A stretch of DNA of 64,000 nucleotides from Sphaerolaimus hirsutus (GCA_964036195.1 OZ038459.1:9979206-10043205); one strand, 5' to 3'; positions 43,401-54,652 are shown, counted from the stretch's first letter. The notes: generated from the sequence alone by a model not told the origin. Numbers and translations: made by a program.

Positions 43401-46400
43401 TTATGATCAGCCAAACTGGTGAAAATTCATGCAGATTGTCAATGATGTAAATTTTTTTCCATTTCCAGCAAAATTACTGCAAATTTTTTCCACTTCCAGG
43501 AAAATTTCAGCAAATTTTATCCAATTTCTGGCAAAATTTCAGCAAGTTTTTCTATTTCCGTGCAAATTTGATTTTTCCGTTTCCGTTTTTCCGGCCTCTT
43601 TTTCCGTTTTCTGGCTGCTGAATTTTTTTTCCGTTTCCGTTTCCGTTTTCCGCCAAGTGCAAATTTTTTTCCGTTTTCCGTTCCGTTTTCCGGCCTCTGA
43701 AGAATTTTTTCCGTTTCCGTTTCCGTTTTCCGTCAAAAAATTGTTTTGACACCCTACATGCGGCTATGTTGAAATGAAAATATTACGGAAGATCGCTTTG
43801 CGACACGTGAAGCCGAAATCTGAGTTGACACAGACCAGTTGACATTTGTGTGTCAACTAGTGTGTGGGCCGCCATTGTCACATAGGTATTATGTTACACA
43901 TTTAAAATTAAATTTACAATGCAACTTTTTACATTTTTGCTGAATGTAGCGAGGCGCTCCTACGATACGACAGTCCCCATTGTGGAATCTCGTGCAACGG
44001 ATCTCGTGCGATCTCAGTGGCACAAAGCGGTGAACATTGCTCGCGCGCGTGCAATCTCACACTGAATTACCACGTGTCATGGCCTAATTCCATGTCCACC
44101 GGTCCTTTGGGAATGAAGTGCCGCAGTGCCGACTCGATCCAAAAGCAAAATGCCTGTAAACAATTTGCTTATGCGCGCCGCGGCGCAGTGCAATGCGTCG
44201 GAAAGCAGTGCGCTGCAGAAACTGAAACAAACGGTCGAATCGTAGGCGGCAATTTGCAATTTCGTTGGTGACCGCGCCGCGCGGCAGATTTCCCCAGCGT
44301 TACTTCCGATTTGATGATTATCGCCTAGTTTACCCGGCGCAGTGGTTTCGCACGATTTGAGTGGCCATTTGCGTGTGCAATGCGTTCTATTTAAATATAA
44401 TGTCGTTCTGCATTGATCATGCGCAACACTTTGCTATCAGACATTTTAGTTAATTGAAATTTGTGTAAGCCACAACCATAAATATAAACTCAATTCACAC
44501 ACTAAAATTCTGAACGAAAACAGTGTTTATATATTTATAACCGCACATTGACCAGTGGTCACTCACAAAGCGGCGAAAATAGTCGCCCGCCGCACTAAGA
44601 TAGAACGCCGCAATCACAACACGTTTCACAGATAAGAAGCTTATGCCACATTGTTTCAATAATTCAAAAGGACCACGCCGCAGTCTGAATAAACAGAGAA
44701 ATGGGCAGTGATAAAGCACCGCTTGACACCATTTTATCAAGAGTGCCCCATCTAATTTCGCTGTGGCGCCTTTCACAGGCGAACAACGGGTCTTCAGATT
44801 GGACACATTTTATGCATGGATGAATGGCGGTTGCAATCGCGCCGTGGGCTGAAAGCGTGAGAAAATATGCATGAAATTTACGTCGCGCAGCATGTGACAC
44901 GCACAGCATGCCTAATGAGTGGCAATTTTAATTGCATGGCCGCTTTGGATACCTGTCAGTATCCAGTTCATGTTCAAGGTTTTGAGTGATTGATTGATGA
45001 GCGTTTCAAGAGTAAAAAATACATTTGGTGCGGGGCACCGATATGTCAGAAAACGTTCTAAATATCCACAATTTACAATTCCGTCCATTAAATCGCATAT
45101 GCCTCGGGTGAATTTCAACCTAAACAGAGGCGAGCGCTATGCGGAGGGCATGAATTTTTTATGACACTTTTGCGGTCTGTTCATAAACGAGAACCACCTG
45201 CGCTCGCCGGTAGATACAGGGCGGCCAGAAAAGAATGGCTGAAATTTGAAAATATGTAGCTTGAATTTTTTTGCTTTTCTTCCACTAAACAGTTATCGGG
45301 ATAATTGTTATCGACAATTTTTGAAGTGATGGATATAGGGAGAACAGCTAAGTACACAATATTCTATCAAACACAGTGGGTGCAGAGGTCAAAATCACAT
45401 GGATTTGGACCACTACAGAGAACTGTGACGACAATTTTTTTCGTTGGCCCACCCTGTGCTATATATGCGCAAATGTATAAGCTCTTTGTCCGCTAAAAAG
45501 CTGAAATGAGGTCCAGGTGCTTTCAGTGAATATTCCCCCACTCATTTAGTTTTTTTATGAGGTGATGCAGCTAATGGAAAGGAATAAATGATTGGTCTAA
45601 TATAATTGACTGACCAAAGGGGAAATTACCTTCCGTCTGCATAAATCAAAGGCACTCCGGTCGGCAGTTGTTTGCACAAAAGCCGCAAAAGCGCCATGTA
45701 TCAGAATCAAATCAAAAGTGAGACATCACACTACCACAAGATCGATCACAGAACAAACACTTCTGTTTGAAGTGTCATTAGAAAATCGTAAATCGCGCCG
45801 ACGAGCGCTAAATAAGTCCCCCCCTATGTGGGCGCACTCAAAGACACTGTGCAAACAAAGCGAAATATTCAGCTTCTGGCGGCGGCTTCCAGCTGGCTTT
45901 CGATTTCTTTGTCGGTCGTAAATTATGGAAAACAGAAGCCACACCATCATACGTATTTAATGTGACGCGTCAAAAGTGAACCCTGTTTTTATACGTTGAC
46001 ATTGATGTTATTGTGAAAAACTCCGGCATTCTCGTCGAACTACAATGTCCCAAAACTCTGTTATTCTGAACGCCTTTGCACACACAAGTGGGAATCGAGC
46101 AAATCCAGCACCCACTCGAGTATCTAATTCAATCGGGGCGGCACAAACACGAAATTAAATCATGACATGTTCCCCGGCAGCGGCGGCGACTCTCAGAAAC
46201 GACACAAATACTCAGTCACACTGAATTCAATTGAAAACGCACAATCCAGAATGAACGCACATTGTGAACGAATCAGATTAGCGCGAGAAAGCTCATGAGC
46301 TTTCGTTTATGTTGCGTGCAGAGCAACGCAATGCGGTGCACTGCAACGTGGTGTCAACAAGCTTGCATAATGAGCCAAGGGCATGACATTCGCGAATGGG

Positions 46401-46924
46401 TGGGAAATAAGTGGCACGGGCGAAATGTGGGCTTGAAAAGAACCCTGGTGCCAGTCCCAGACACTGTAAAACACCATGTAAAATGTCATGTGTCAGGTAA
46501 AAGACCCTGTAAAATGTCAGGTGTCATGTAAAAGACCCTGTAACCTGTTGAATGTCATGTAAAAGATCATGTAAAGTGTCATGTGTATTCAAATCTTTTT
46601 GTATGATATCCAAATTCTATGTTTTTGTATCCAAATGATACTTTTCGACGTTGGATAAGATTTGGATACAAAACGTGGTTTGGAGGCACATGACACTTTA
46701 CAGGGTCTTTTACATGACATTTGACACTTTACAGGGCCTTTTACATGTCTCCTTACATGTAGCAGGGTCTTTTACATGACACATGACATTTTACAGGGTC
46801 TGGGACTGCCCCCAGATCCTGGTGATTTTGAAGCGAATAGAAAGAAATCAATCAAAGTATTCTCACCTGAAACTGACGAAATCAGCACCGCACTAGACAA
46901 TAGTGTGATTACCTCGCGAACCAT
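31488..46924 (-). CDS. DDR: Discoidin domain receptor tyrosine kinase (19 coding exons)
   Basis: DDRs are collagen-binding receptor tyrosine kinases of the plasma membrane. Exons: 46924-46867, 42883-42697, 40282-40045, 39556-39406, 39019-38773, 38422-38151, 38082-37969, 37895-37836, 37518-37438, 37376-37180, 37051-36830, 36379-36123, 35832-35776, 35285-35058, 34796-34632, 34505-34351, 33053-32884, 32354-32205, 31622-31488. All phases join, giving about 1047 residues against 855-915 in vertebrates. Seen in order: signal peptide (MVREVITLLSSAVLISSVS), discoidin domain (CDWPLGMQ, GGAWCPSG, VCMRIEVYGC), second discoidin-like domain (GWGQLTDG), transmembrane helix (ACLLACTLFTTLLYCVRARR), long juxtamembrane region, kinase with GSGQFGQV, VAVKMLR, AHRDLAARN, GDLGM, VLPVRWMAPEAI and SDVWSFGVTIWE. 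Whether it is the DDR1 or DDR2 type is not decided. Confidence 0.93.
31655..32155. mobile_element. MITE with TACTCGAGTA-like motifs in DDR last intron
   Basis: The right end reads ATATGTTTTAACAACG and the arms contain CTTGAGTACTTCCAAAAAGT and TCTCAAGTATACATATTC, related to 12410-12900. It lies between the last two DDR exons. Confidence 0.5.
32416..32875 (+). mobile_element. hAT-like MITE, CAGGGG family, diverged
   Basis: It starts CAGGGGAAAAAAAGGG, carries CTATCTATC and CCCCCAAATCGG blocks and the family centre, and ends near GAATACCCCC. I found no convincing target duplication. It lies in a DDR kinase intron, 9 bp from the donor of the exon ending 32884. Confidence 0.7.
33110..34330. mobile_element. 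Foldback element with about 330-bp inverted arms
   Basis: The left arm (33110 to about 33440) and right arm (about 33690-34330, interrupted) are inverted copies: outer ends AGTCTGGCTGAAAAGTCCCC and GGGGACTTTTCAGCCGGACT, then CTAGGGGTAAGCTACGGTCA, AGTTCCGCAGTGGG, TTCATGATCAC and GAATACTATCAGCACATT. The flanks read TA on both sides, suggesting a Tc1/mariner-like insertion. A hAT-like MITE (33797-34088) sits in the right arm. The middle (33440-33690) has no recognised gene. The whole lies in a DDR kinase intron. Confidence 0.85.
33797..34088. mobile_element. hAT-like MITE with a CGGAAAA-repeat body
   Basis: Ends are TAGGGTGTCAAA and TTTGACACCCTA, flanked by the 8-mers GCTTACAC (33789-33796) and GCTAACAC (34089-34096), 7 of 8 identical. 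Almost the whole interior is irregular tandem CGGAAAACGGAAA sequence in one orientation. Confidence 0.88.
35338..35738. mobile_element. MITE, TACCGTGTTTCCTTG family
   Basis: Left end CTACCGTGTTTCCTTGAAAT; right end TATTTCGAGTCAATACGGTA. Subterminal zones have GGGGGTTA and GAGGGGGGTTAT blocks. The central part (TTTGTAACGTACGCAGATG, then ATGGTATAAACCCTGTT) is shared with 47163-47537. Confidence 0.75.
36448..36632. mobile_element. hAT-like MITE with a GGCGCC-repeat body
   Basis: TAGGTATGGAAAGGCGCCAT on the left and TGGCGCTTTTCCATCACTA on the right bound a body made of recurring TGGCGCC / GGCGCCA motifs. Flanking 8-mers ttcgggag and ctcggggt match at 5 of 8. Related single-unit pieces are at 39290-39350 and 51070-51165. 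Confidence 0.7.
36655..36818. mobile_element. MITE remnant, TCCCAGACCCTGTAAA family
   Basis: The left end reads GGGCACTCCCAGACCCTGTA and the right side has GACAATTTACACTTTACTTT. It lies directly downstream of a DDR exon acceptor region (exon 36830-37051). Confidence 0.5.
39128..39290 (-). repeat. Decayed fragment of the CAGGGGTCTC MITE
   Basis: CCCCAAACGCTCCAGTTATC, AAAAACCCCATATATTGAAC and a C-run followed by CCAAAAAC match the ends of the family but most of the centre is missing. DDR intron. Confidence 0.5.
39760..39866. mobile_element. MITE, TACCGTATTTCCTCGA family (short copy)
   Basis: Left TACCGTATTTCCTCGATC followed by a C-run; right TTTCAAGGAAATACGGC. Only about 107 bp long, in a DDR intron. 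Confidence 0.65.
40405..41045 (-). mobile_element. 5'-truncated LINE (non-LTR retrotransposon) 3' end
   Basis: A 169-codon frame (40534-41043) ends with a CxxC...H...C arrangement (CKYCSNST, then HHILYMC) typical of the C-terminus of non-LTR retrotransposon ORF2. A short 3' untranslated region follows and ends at an ATA/TAA microsatellite (40405-40430), as in CR1- or RTE-like LINEs. The 5' end breaks off at repeated TAACATTA units. It lies in a DDR intron on the minus strand. No reverse transcriptase motif remains, so clade assignment is not possible. Confidence 0.65.
42003..42085. repeat. TA microsatellite and minisatellite
   Basis: Units of AGCATTTCCCCCATCTAATA with variable TA runs repeat three times. 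In the DDR intron upstream of exon 3. Confidence 0.85.
42358..42524. mobile_element. Short MITE, TTTGAACGCA family
   Basis: Second copy of the 13208-13361 element: left TTAGCTTTGAACGCACTTGA, right AAATTCGTTCAAAGCTGATT. DDR intron, upstream of exon 3. Confidence 0.55.
42957..43875. mobile_element. MITE, GTTGACACACGTGTG family, split by a nested element
   Basis: Ends GGCCCACACACTAGTTGACA and GTCAACTAGTGTGTGGGCC are perfect inverted repeats. The interior halves (CACGTGTCGCAGAGCGATC and GATCGCTTTGCGACACGTG) are also inverted. A 699-bp hAT-like MITE (43058-43756) has inserted in the middle; without it the element is about 220 bp, like 10183-10408. Confidence 0.88.
43058..43756. mobile_element. 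hAT-like MITE with a TTTTCCG-repeat body, perfect 8-bp target duplication
   Basis: Ends are TAGGGTGTCAAA and TTTTGACACCCTA, flanked by the perfect duplication CATGCGGC (43050-43057 and 43757-43764). The interior is largely tandem TTTTCCGTTTTCCG in one orientation, plus a less repetitive core near 43380-43560. Same family as 33797-34088 in opposite body orientation. Confidence 0.92.
46452..46808. mobile_element. MITE, CAGTCCCAGACACTGTAAAA family
   Basis: Left CCAGTCCCAGACACTGTAAA; right TTTTACAGGGTCTGGGACTG. Arms are built of repeated TGTAAAATGTCATGT and GACCCTGTAAAATGTC units, and the centre has an inverted TTTGTATCCAAAT/ATTTGGATACAAA pair. It lies in the first DDR intron just downstream of exon 1. 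Related: 58448-58728, 54497-54652. Confidence 0.75.
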
Positions 46925-47162
46925 CCTGAAACTGCCAATGCGTTTTTAGGTAATACTCGAGTGGACGCGCGCCATTGCTGTACGTGCTTCAGTGACTGAA
47001 AAGATTGTGCGTGTTGTCAAAAATCATGAACATCATGTTACACGCAGAAAACAGTGATTTGAGCCCCTCCCAGACACATTTGGACTGCGACAAAAACAGC
47101 GCAATAATGGCACTTAGGCACATCTACTCCACAAAATGTGTAGGCACCTACCTAATAATAAA

Positions 47163-47537
47163 TACCGTTTTTCCTCGAATTACCCAGGGGGTTTATTTTT
47201 TCATAGTGGAAATTTTGAGGGGTCTATTATTTCGCCAGAAATTTTTTGAAATCCCACTACTAAATTGTTGTTTGTAACGTACACAGACGTTGAAAAATGC
47301 AACAAACACCGCCATGTATAAGACTCTATAAACTTAAAAAGTACGTAGATGGTATAAACCCTGTTATAACATAACCCAGTCATAGTTTTTAACGTCATAT
47401 TCTGCGTTTCCCGGATAACAAACCGCAGCTTTTGTCATTTACGTTCTCTATACACTATATTTGGGGGGTATTTCGAGAGGGGGTACTTCGAGGGGGAGGG
47501 GGTATTTCGAGGGGGGGTATTTCGAGAAAATACGGTA
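47163..47537. mobile_element. MITE, TACCGTTTTTCCTCGA family
   Basis: Left ATACCGTTTTTCCTCGAATT; right ATTTCGAGAAAATACGGTA. GGGGGTATTTCGAG units repeat at the right end. The centre matches 35338-35738. Confidence 0.75.
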
Positions 47538-49567
47538 CATGCATCACATAAAACAGAAATACAAGTGAGGTTCAAATTGAAACCGCCTACAAACCATAAG
47601 AGAAACGTGTAATAAGGTATTCTTCTATTGAAAACGCAGCGGGGTGTCAAAAGTCGCGTCGACAATGCACACAGTAAAAAATGGCAAATTTGGAATTTGA
47701 AAGTGAAATGTGCGTGTAATCCGAGTGGGGATTATAGTGCGAGGCAAACAATTGTGAAATAAATAAATAAAATTGCAGTGTTGAATAAGCCGCAGGTCAA
47801 ACAGGCGACAGTAGTACACAATTTAGAGAAATTATAATTCTGTTTTTGATTTGTGAGGGCAGAAAGAGGTGAAAACGGGAGGTCGCATGTGGAAAAATGT
47901 GCATTTTTAAAGCGATCTCAAATCATATTTTGTCCGCGCATTTGCGTCATTCACTTCGAATGGCCACATAAAATCAATCAAATTCACGATGAGAAAAGAA
48001 GCGGCGAGCCTTATTTCATTTCTTTGCCACTAAAATCAGTGGAAAGTGCTGCCATAATGAGCAAAATCAGTTTAGCAAAAGCACCGGCAGTTCTCCCTCG
48101 GTCCCACAGCACAATTTATCTTACAGAAGAGAGTGGGGTAGAAAAAGTTTGCCAAATTTCCACTTTCAGATGCCTCAAAAAGTTTGGTACGAATAGCAAT
48201 TTGTAGAGTGAAAAACGCACGCGATAAATTGCGACGGTGAAATGTGGTAATGTGGAAACTTGGAAACTAGATGAAAATTATGGTGCAAAGAGGTAATGAG
48301 TGACTTTCCCCTTCAAAGCTGCGGTGCAATTTGAGGGAAAAACGTAAACGATTTCATACTCCGATGAAAAATTCAGTGAATTTTCTATCCAGAAATAAAA
48401 ATGCGTCAAAGAAAACAAACAGTGGGGCACCGAGTGGACGCCAAGGACAACAACAAATGCCATAAATCAAGACTCGCAAGCCCGGCAAGTTAATATTTGC
48501 GCGACACAGTTGGTGCCCGAAAATGAAATTGGCAAGTGCGAACTTTTTCCTCGCAAAAATAGGATCTGCGGCGTGAACACAGGCAATAAATTTACAAACA
48601 AACGCTAGCCGAACGGCGAGAAATGGCGGCAAAATGTAAAATAGCTGAACATGGCAGAGAGTAAAATATCCAAATACCTATGAAGCTCCGCCCACTTATG
48701 TATGTATGTACTATGTAGCTAGGTTGAGGTAAAGGGACACCATTTCGGACACAACAGTGGACACAATATTTGGATACAGAAAAGACCTATTATCATTGCT
48801 GATCAACATTGTTCTACCGAAGAATAAAAAACAGAAGACTTTTCGTCAGAACTTGTGAATCGTGTCACTTAAAAAGCAACCCTTAAGCGACTTCCAGGCG
48901 CCAAAAGCATCTAAGCTTTAACTTATCCGAATCATAATCTCAACGAAGAAGTACATAATAAAAGTGGCTAACATGATTTGCGTACAAACACTGTACAATA
49001 GGGAAGACAGATTTGATTGTGTTGTGATCCATGCAAATGAGCGAGCGCATGCGCGCACCCTAGTCATGGAAATGCGCACAAATAAATGGAGCCTTTGTCC
49101 TTTGCTATGACTAGCATTGAAAAAATGTGCGCGAGAATTATATTTTAAAAAATCTGAAAATACTCAGAGAAAATTTTAGATTTTATTACCAGTGAAATTA
49201 AATTATATATTCTCTTTCCAAGATTTTCTGTGATTTGTTAAAAATATAAGAACATAAAAATGTGTTATTGATATTTTTTTCTTGCCTTTTCTCAATGGGA
49301 TTTTATTAGATTTTTCTTTTTGAGATATTTTCTGAGATTAAATTTAATTATGAATATTTTCTCAAAATAAGCCGTTTTTGTCAATCCTAGCTATGGCGCC
49401 ACTCAAAACGTTGCCACCGGGAATCAAGGTAGCAATGATGGGGCTTGCTCGTTTTTCACACAATTGACGTTGTTACTCCACGACGTCGCCTTGCCGAGGG
49501 TGCACTCATACGCACATCTGCCCGTTTTTTTCACTTGACACTTTTTCAAGTGATTTTCAGATATGAG

Positions 49568-50806
49568 ATATTTGCCCCCCCCCCCCAAATCGGCCAGCTA
49601 TCGATCTATCCTGGAGGCCGCTCAGCTAGGGTTCAAACGATATATCGTATCGAATATCGAATATCGGATATCGACTATTTTTTAATATCGAATATCGATA
49701 TCAAAAATTTTGAAAAAATATCGAATATCAAATATCGATATCGAAAATTTTGAAAAAATATCGAATATCGATATCGAATATCGACCATTTTTTCGATATA
49801 TCGAACCTATATTGTGTCCCAAAAAAAGTTATCATTTTCATTTTGAGATATTTATGATTGATCGATGTGCTTGATCTGATCTGAGAATTGTATTAGATGA
49901 GTAAAAGTACAGTACTTATAATGTCATTTTTGTTGGAGTGCTAAATTTGAAGCCAGAAAATGCTGATATTCTATTTTTTGCAACATGCCCTTAGCAATCA
50001 AGCTATCAGTATGAACTGTAATACCACCAATTGTTATTTGTCTGATACACATTGATTCATCACGTTTTTTTCTACATGTGCTACTTTTGAGTGATGTAAG
50101 CCTTGTTAAAATCACTTGTACCATTCACATTTCACTAAAGAGATGATTGACCATGCGTGTAACCACATGAAAATACAATATGTCACTTGAAATATGCCTT
50201 GCTATACCAAAAGCAAATCGCAATATTGAATATCGAAAATATCGAAATATCGAATATCGAATATCGACCATTTTTTAATATCGAATATCGATAGAGGTTC
50301 CATATCGTATCGATATCGAATATCGAGTTTCAGAAAAAAATATCGAATATCGATATCGAGTTTCAGAAAAAAATATCGAATATCGAATATCGATATCGAA
50401 AAGTCATATCGTTTGAACCCTACGCTCAGCTATCTATCTATCCCGTGGCAAAATTTTTGGCTACTACCCCCAAAGACCCAAATTTTTTATAGAAATTTTG
50501 CCCCAATTTTCGCTCAAAATCACTAGTTTTCGCATATTTTTATAGTTTTTCACCTTCAAAATCATGCTTTCTGGCTATATACATGGTTATATAGATATTT
50601 TTAGCCATTTTATATCTACTTTTGGCTACTTTTAACTGATTGTTAGCGATTTTTTCCCCTTTCTGCTTTTTTAACCTTGAAAAAGCCTATATATTGTGCC
50701 CCCGCCAGCCCTCCCCCCAAGAAAAATTTTCAGCTATCTATCCCTCCGGAGGAGCGATTTGCTATCTATCCAGCCCCCGCGAGGGCCAAAATCCTGGAGA
50801 CACCTG
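49568..50806 (+). mobile_element. hAT-like MITE, CAGGGGTCTC family, nested
   Basis: Flanked by the perfect duplication GATATGAG (49560-49567 and 50807-50814). The right end is GGAGACACCTG. The left terminus is not the family consensus (ATATTTGCCCCCC), so it has lost or altered CAGGGGTCTC. Its body is split by 49627-50422. Confidence 0.85.
49627..50422. mobile_element. hAT-like MITE with ATCGAATATCG-repeat arms, perfect 8-bp target duplication
   Basis: Ends TAGGGTTCAAACGATAT and ATATCGTTTGAACCCTA are flanked by the perfect duplication CGCTCAGC (49619-49626 and 50423-50430). Both arms consist of repeated ATCGAATATCGATATCGA sequence around a unique 400-bp AT-rich core. No ORF is recognisable. 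Confidence 0.92.
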
Positions 50807-52082
50807 GATATGAGTGAAGTGAAAAAAAGTTGCGCAATGACATTAGTGAACTTTGTTCACATCACTCATATTTCAACATCACTTGACACTTTTTCAAGTG
50901 ATTTTCAGATATGAGTGAAGTGAAAAATGTTCACTAATGTCATTGCGCAACTTTTTTTCACTTCACTCATATCTGAAAATCATTTGAAAAAGTGTCAAGT
51001 GAAAAATTGGGCAAATGTGCGTAACGGGCAGATGTGCGTATTATCATGCCCTGCCTTGCCTTGCCAATCTTTGACGCCATTTTCAAAGGGCGTCACTCCA
51101 AGAAGAATGGCGCACGCGCCAATAGCCCCAGCAAAGTGACCAACATGGCGCCTTTCCACCACTACATGGAACCAAGTGCATCCGAATGAATGGGATGCGC
51201 TTGTAACGGCATCATCCCGGCGACTGCGCAGTGCGCACGGCAGTGCAAACACGTTTCTTGCATGCAATACAGTAATCTGCTGAATTCAATTCAATGATGT
51301 TAATGAGGGACTAGGCACTCGACTTTATAATATAAAAAAGAAAATAATCAAACCCAAAAGAGTATATTCAATTTCAGAAAACACTACACTACATTGGTCG
51401 TACTTGGACAGCGGAGACTGTCCCGGGAACAACAAGCGCATGTTGCAAATGCAAATCGCCAGCTAAACTATCCCAGTAATTAAATGGGACAAGACGGGAA
51501 ATTGGTGCGGCATGTAAAATACACGCTGCGTACAAAGTTCGATACATTCCCTTCCCATATTGTCAACTCCGATTTACGTGCACAGATAGCGTAAATAATT
51601 ACACATGGGAAAGTGGTACGAATCTAAATATAAACACCTGCAACAATAGAGCGTAAAGACAAACCGAGCATGACCACTATGTAGGGACTATGGATTCTCT
51701 TGGCTTGGCACAGAACAAGCAAAAACATTACAGCTTTATGGCCGCCATTTTGGCACACTATGGCTGGGTTGCATTGAGTATTGCCGCGAGATTACCATTT
51801 TAGTTGTGTTTACTCAGGGCGTTGAAAATGGTTAAGGTGAAAAAACGGTCCATGAACAATTAGTTGACCTCCAATCAAAGATGAAAGCACAGACGCTAAC
51901 TGGTCACTTCGATCAAATATTGACAAATGGACAACTGTGGGAAATGCGAGTGACACATATGAAGTTCACTGGAGGAAAATCTAGGGACCACAATGATGCG
52001 GGACAAATGTATTTATATTCAAATAATTAAGTGACTTTCATTCGTTCCTCGAAGGCGAACATTTTACATAGCTATACTAAAT

Positions 52083-52392
52083 TTCTTGAATAATCCCCCC
52101 GCGGAATCAATTTTTTGTCAGACTTGTCTGAAGGGGAACTACCTATTCAAAAGGGATTAATATTAGTTCGTCAAAATATTCAAGCATGTTTTATCAACTA
52201 TATAATGAGGTATGCTTTATATATACAAAAAAATGCCATTTTTGCTAAAATTCGACACATAAAATTGATCTTATGCCTAAGGGCGGGATTATGCAATGGA
52301 AGCAATTAATTTTTCTTCATTTGCCTTACAGGGGGAACTATTCAAGAAGGGGTATTATTCAAGGGAATAATAATTCAAGCAAATACCGTGAA
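52083..52392. mobile_element. MITE remnant with CTTGAATAATCCCCCCG ends
   Basis: Left TTCTTGAATAATCCCCCCGC; right GGGAATAATAATTCAAGCAAA then TACCGTGAAT. Similar in style to 24186-24483 and to the TACCGTATTT family. Confidence 0.5.
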
Positions 52393-54496
52393 TACACATT
52401 CTTGCACTCTCAGTAAACCTTGGACTAACGCCAAAAATCGCACATGTCAACTGACGAGTTTGCCATTTGCGCGAGGTGAGACCCTGACACTTTACTAGGC
52501 GAAAATATGGCGCTTTCGATTGGCTCCGAAACGAGCCATTGAACAGAAAATAACACCAACTAAAAAATACACCACAATATTACAATCTCGTGTAAGAACC
52601 ATACAGAACTATCTTTCTTTCTACCTTTTTCTGGCCATTTTCAATGGCTAAATGCAAATATGTAGGTAAAAGTCAATGCACCGCAAAAGATGACCGATGG
52701 AAATCGACCGGAACGGGACAAATCATACAGTTTGAGTGACCACACACAAGGCAAACAGAGAGTTGGTGCAAAGCGAATAAACACTATCGGATCGCCGTGG
52801 TAGATGTTTAGAGGGACAGAGCAATAAATATTGATATTGGCTAGTTGAGGGAATGATAAGGAGGTGAAAAGTAGAAAGTTGAGCGGCCTGTCAATTTGGG
52901 ATTATTTTCAACAAAAGTCACTGGGTACATTATGTATTTAGTTTCACTAAAGAAACATACAAATGCATATGGACATAAATATACGTAGTTAACTGAAAAT
53001 TTTGGAAAACCGCACAATCTACGGGGTGCCGGAATTTGTTTGCCACCCATTGCTCACATCAATCAAAGGTGAATTACCATTTTACAGCCGATATTTCACA
53101 TGTATTTTAGTTAGCTACACACGAAGCACAGCTGTGGGGCAGCCCTCTGCGAAAATCGAGCCATAGAAAGAGTATTACTGCGAACGAAGTTTGGTTGAAA
53201 GGTAGGCAACAATTAAGTGCTTTTATAAGAAAAAAGCTACAATAAGTGCTTTTACAACGAGATATAATGAAGATGTCTCCGACGGAAGTGGGAATATAAT
53301 ACTTTCTGGGGTTAATGGGCTTTGCTTCAAGATTTTTGGAAACTGGGTGGAGAGGAAAGAGAAAGCTTCACTCGTAAAAACAAAACAGTATCTAACAATC
53401 ACACTAAACACACTTATATTCCCAAAACCAAACAGAGGAAATAAAGCTCACTTATCAAAGTGCAACTAAACACTACCACCAAAACAGGACAAACAAAGGC
53501 GATATATAAACGAATGAACACACAAGTGCTTTTGTTCCACTATATACGTACATTGCCGCTAACTGACAGCTTAGCGTAAATACGAGTAGAAGCGTATCAG
53601 ATTGCACTCATATTTGCCATTATGAACACATTATCTACGGCAGTTCACCGTTCACTAAGTTTATGGGCTATTTATGTGCATAGAAAATATAAATAGCGCC
53701 AGAAAAAAAGTTTGTTTTATTTCCGCCAGCCCGGCGGCAAATGAATTCACTAGCGCACTAATAAGCCGAAATCGCGATAAGCCGCGCGGCCGAAAAACTG
53801 ACAGGTACTTCGGGTAGTTGACAGCTGCCGCGGCGGCGCTACAAACTTGCAGCGGCATTTGAAGCCGCCGCGCAAAGCGCAGTGCACTGTTTCCTCTGCG
53901 CGGCGCTGCACCGCAGCAACAAACAGACACAATAAGGCAAAAACAATAGAAAAATAACGCCAGAGCAAAAATACTGGCAATCGAGCCTAAGCCCGGCTAG
54001 TAGTAAACCATGAAAGAGTGCATTGGGATTAACAAAGCATTAACTGGAAGCTGGTGCCCCCACCGCTGCCGCTGCAGTGGCATTATAAAAAATAAAAATG
54101 GAAACATAACGACTAGATTCGGCACGTTTTCAAGGCACCTCAAGGAGCATAGAGTAGCTTGAAGTTTTCGTGTTGGCATGCCGCTATGTGCGTGGCGCTT
54201 AAAGGATAAGGATTGCTTGAAGATTGCATATTTTTGGCAGAAACTGAAAGCGCTTTCTAGGCATGGCTCTTAGCTCATATTTCAAAAATGAGAGTAAAAT
54301 GATACGCGGATCGAAACTGCTCAATATCTTTCGTGAACCCCCCCCCGCATTTAAACTGAATTAGCGTATCAAAAAGCTTTCCAAATACACTACATCACTG
54401 CACCTTGCAACCGGACAAAGGTCACCCACTATGCAGTAAGGCACTCACACAGAAAATAAGCGAGCGGCACACTTTGTGAGGGCGCACTGCGGGCAA

Positions 54497-54652
54497 TCCC
54501 GAACACTGTAAAACGTCAAATGCAAGTGTCAAAAGTCATGTAAAATGCCCTGCAAAATGGCACCTCGGTTGCCATTTTGCAGGGCATTTTACATGACTTT
54601 TGACACTTTGTATGGTATTTGACATTTTACAGGCATTGGGACTGGCACCTGA
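54497..54652. mobile_element. Hairpin MITE, ACACTGTAAAACGTCAAATG family
   Basis: Arms GTCAAAAGTCATGTAAAATG and CATTTTACATGACTTTTGAC are perfectly inverted around CAAAATGGCACC...GCCATTTTG. Flanks AATCCCGAACAC and CATTGGGACTGG are the family termini. Confidence 0.75.

Larger units (their letters stand above)
49498..51046. mobile_element. Foldback element (ACTTGACACTTTTTCAAGTG), interrupted
   Basis: Left end CATACGCACATCTGCCCG then TTTTTTTCACTTGACAC; right end GTGTCAAGTGAAAAATTGGG then GGGCAGATGTGCGTAT. Inner arms of TCATATCTGAAAATCA and GAAGTGAAAAAAGTTGCGC alternate in both orientations. A hAT-like MITE (49568-50806) is inserted in the left part. A second copy is 55689-56004. Confidence 0.8.

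Noticed and set aside
43429-43749. 106-codon plus-strand frame rich in FPFPFSV repeats, and its minus-strand counterparts
   Set aside because: It is a translation of the TTTTCCG repeat body of a MITE.
49627-50422. CRISPR-like or satellite array of ATCGAATATCG
   Set aside because: Units are irregular with no unique spacers, and perfect 8-bp target duplications show a transposon in animal DNA.
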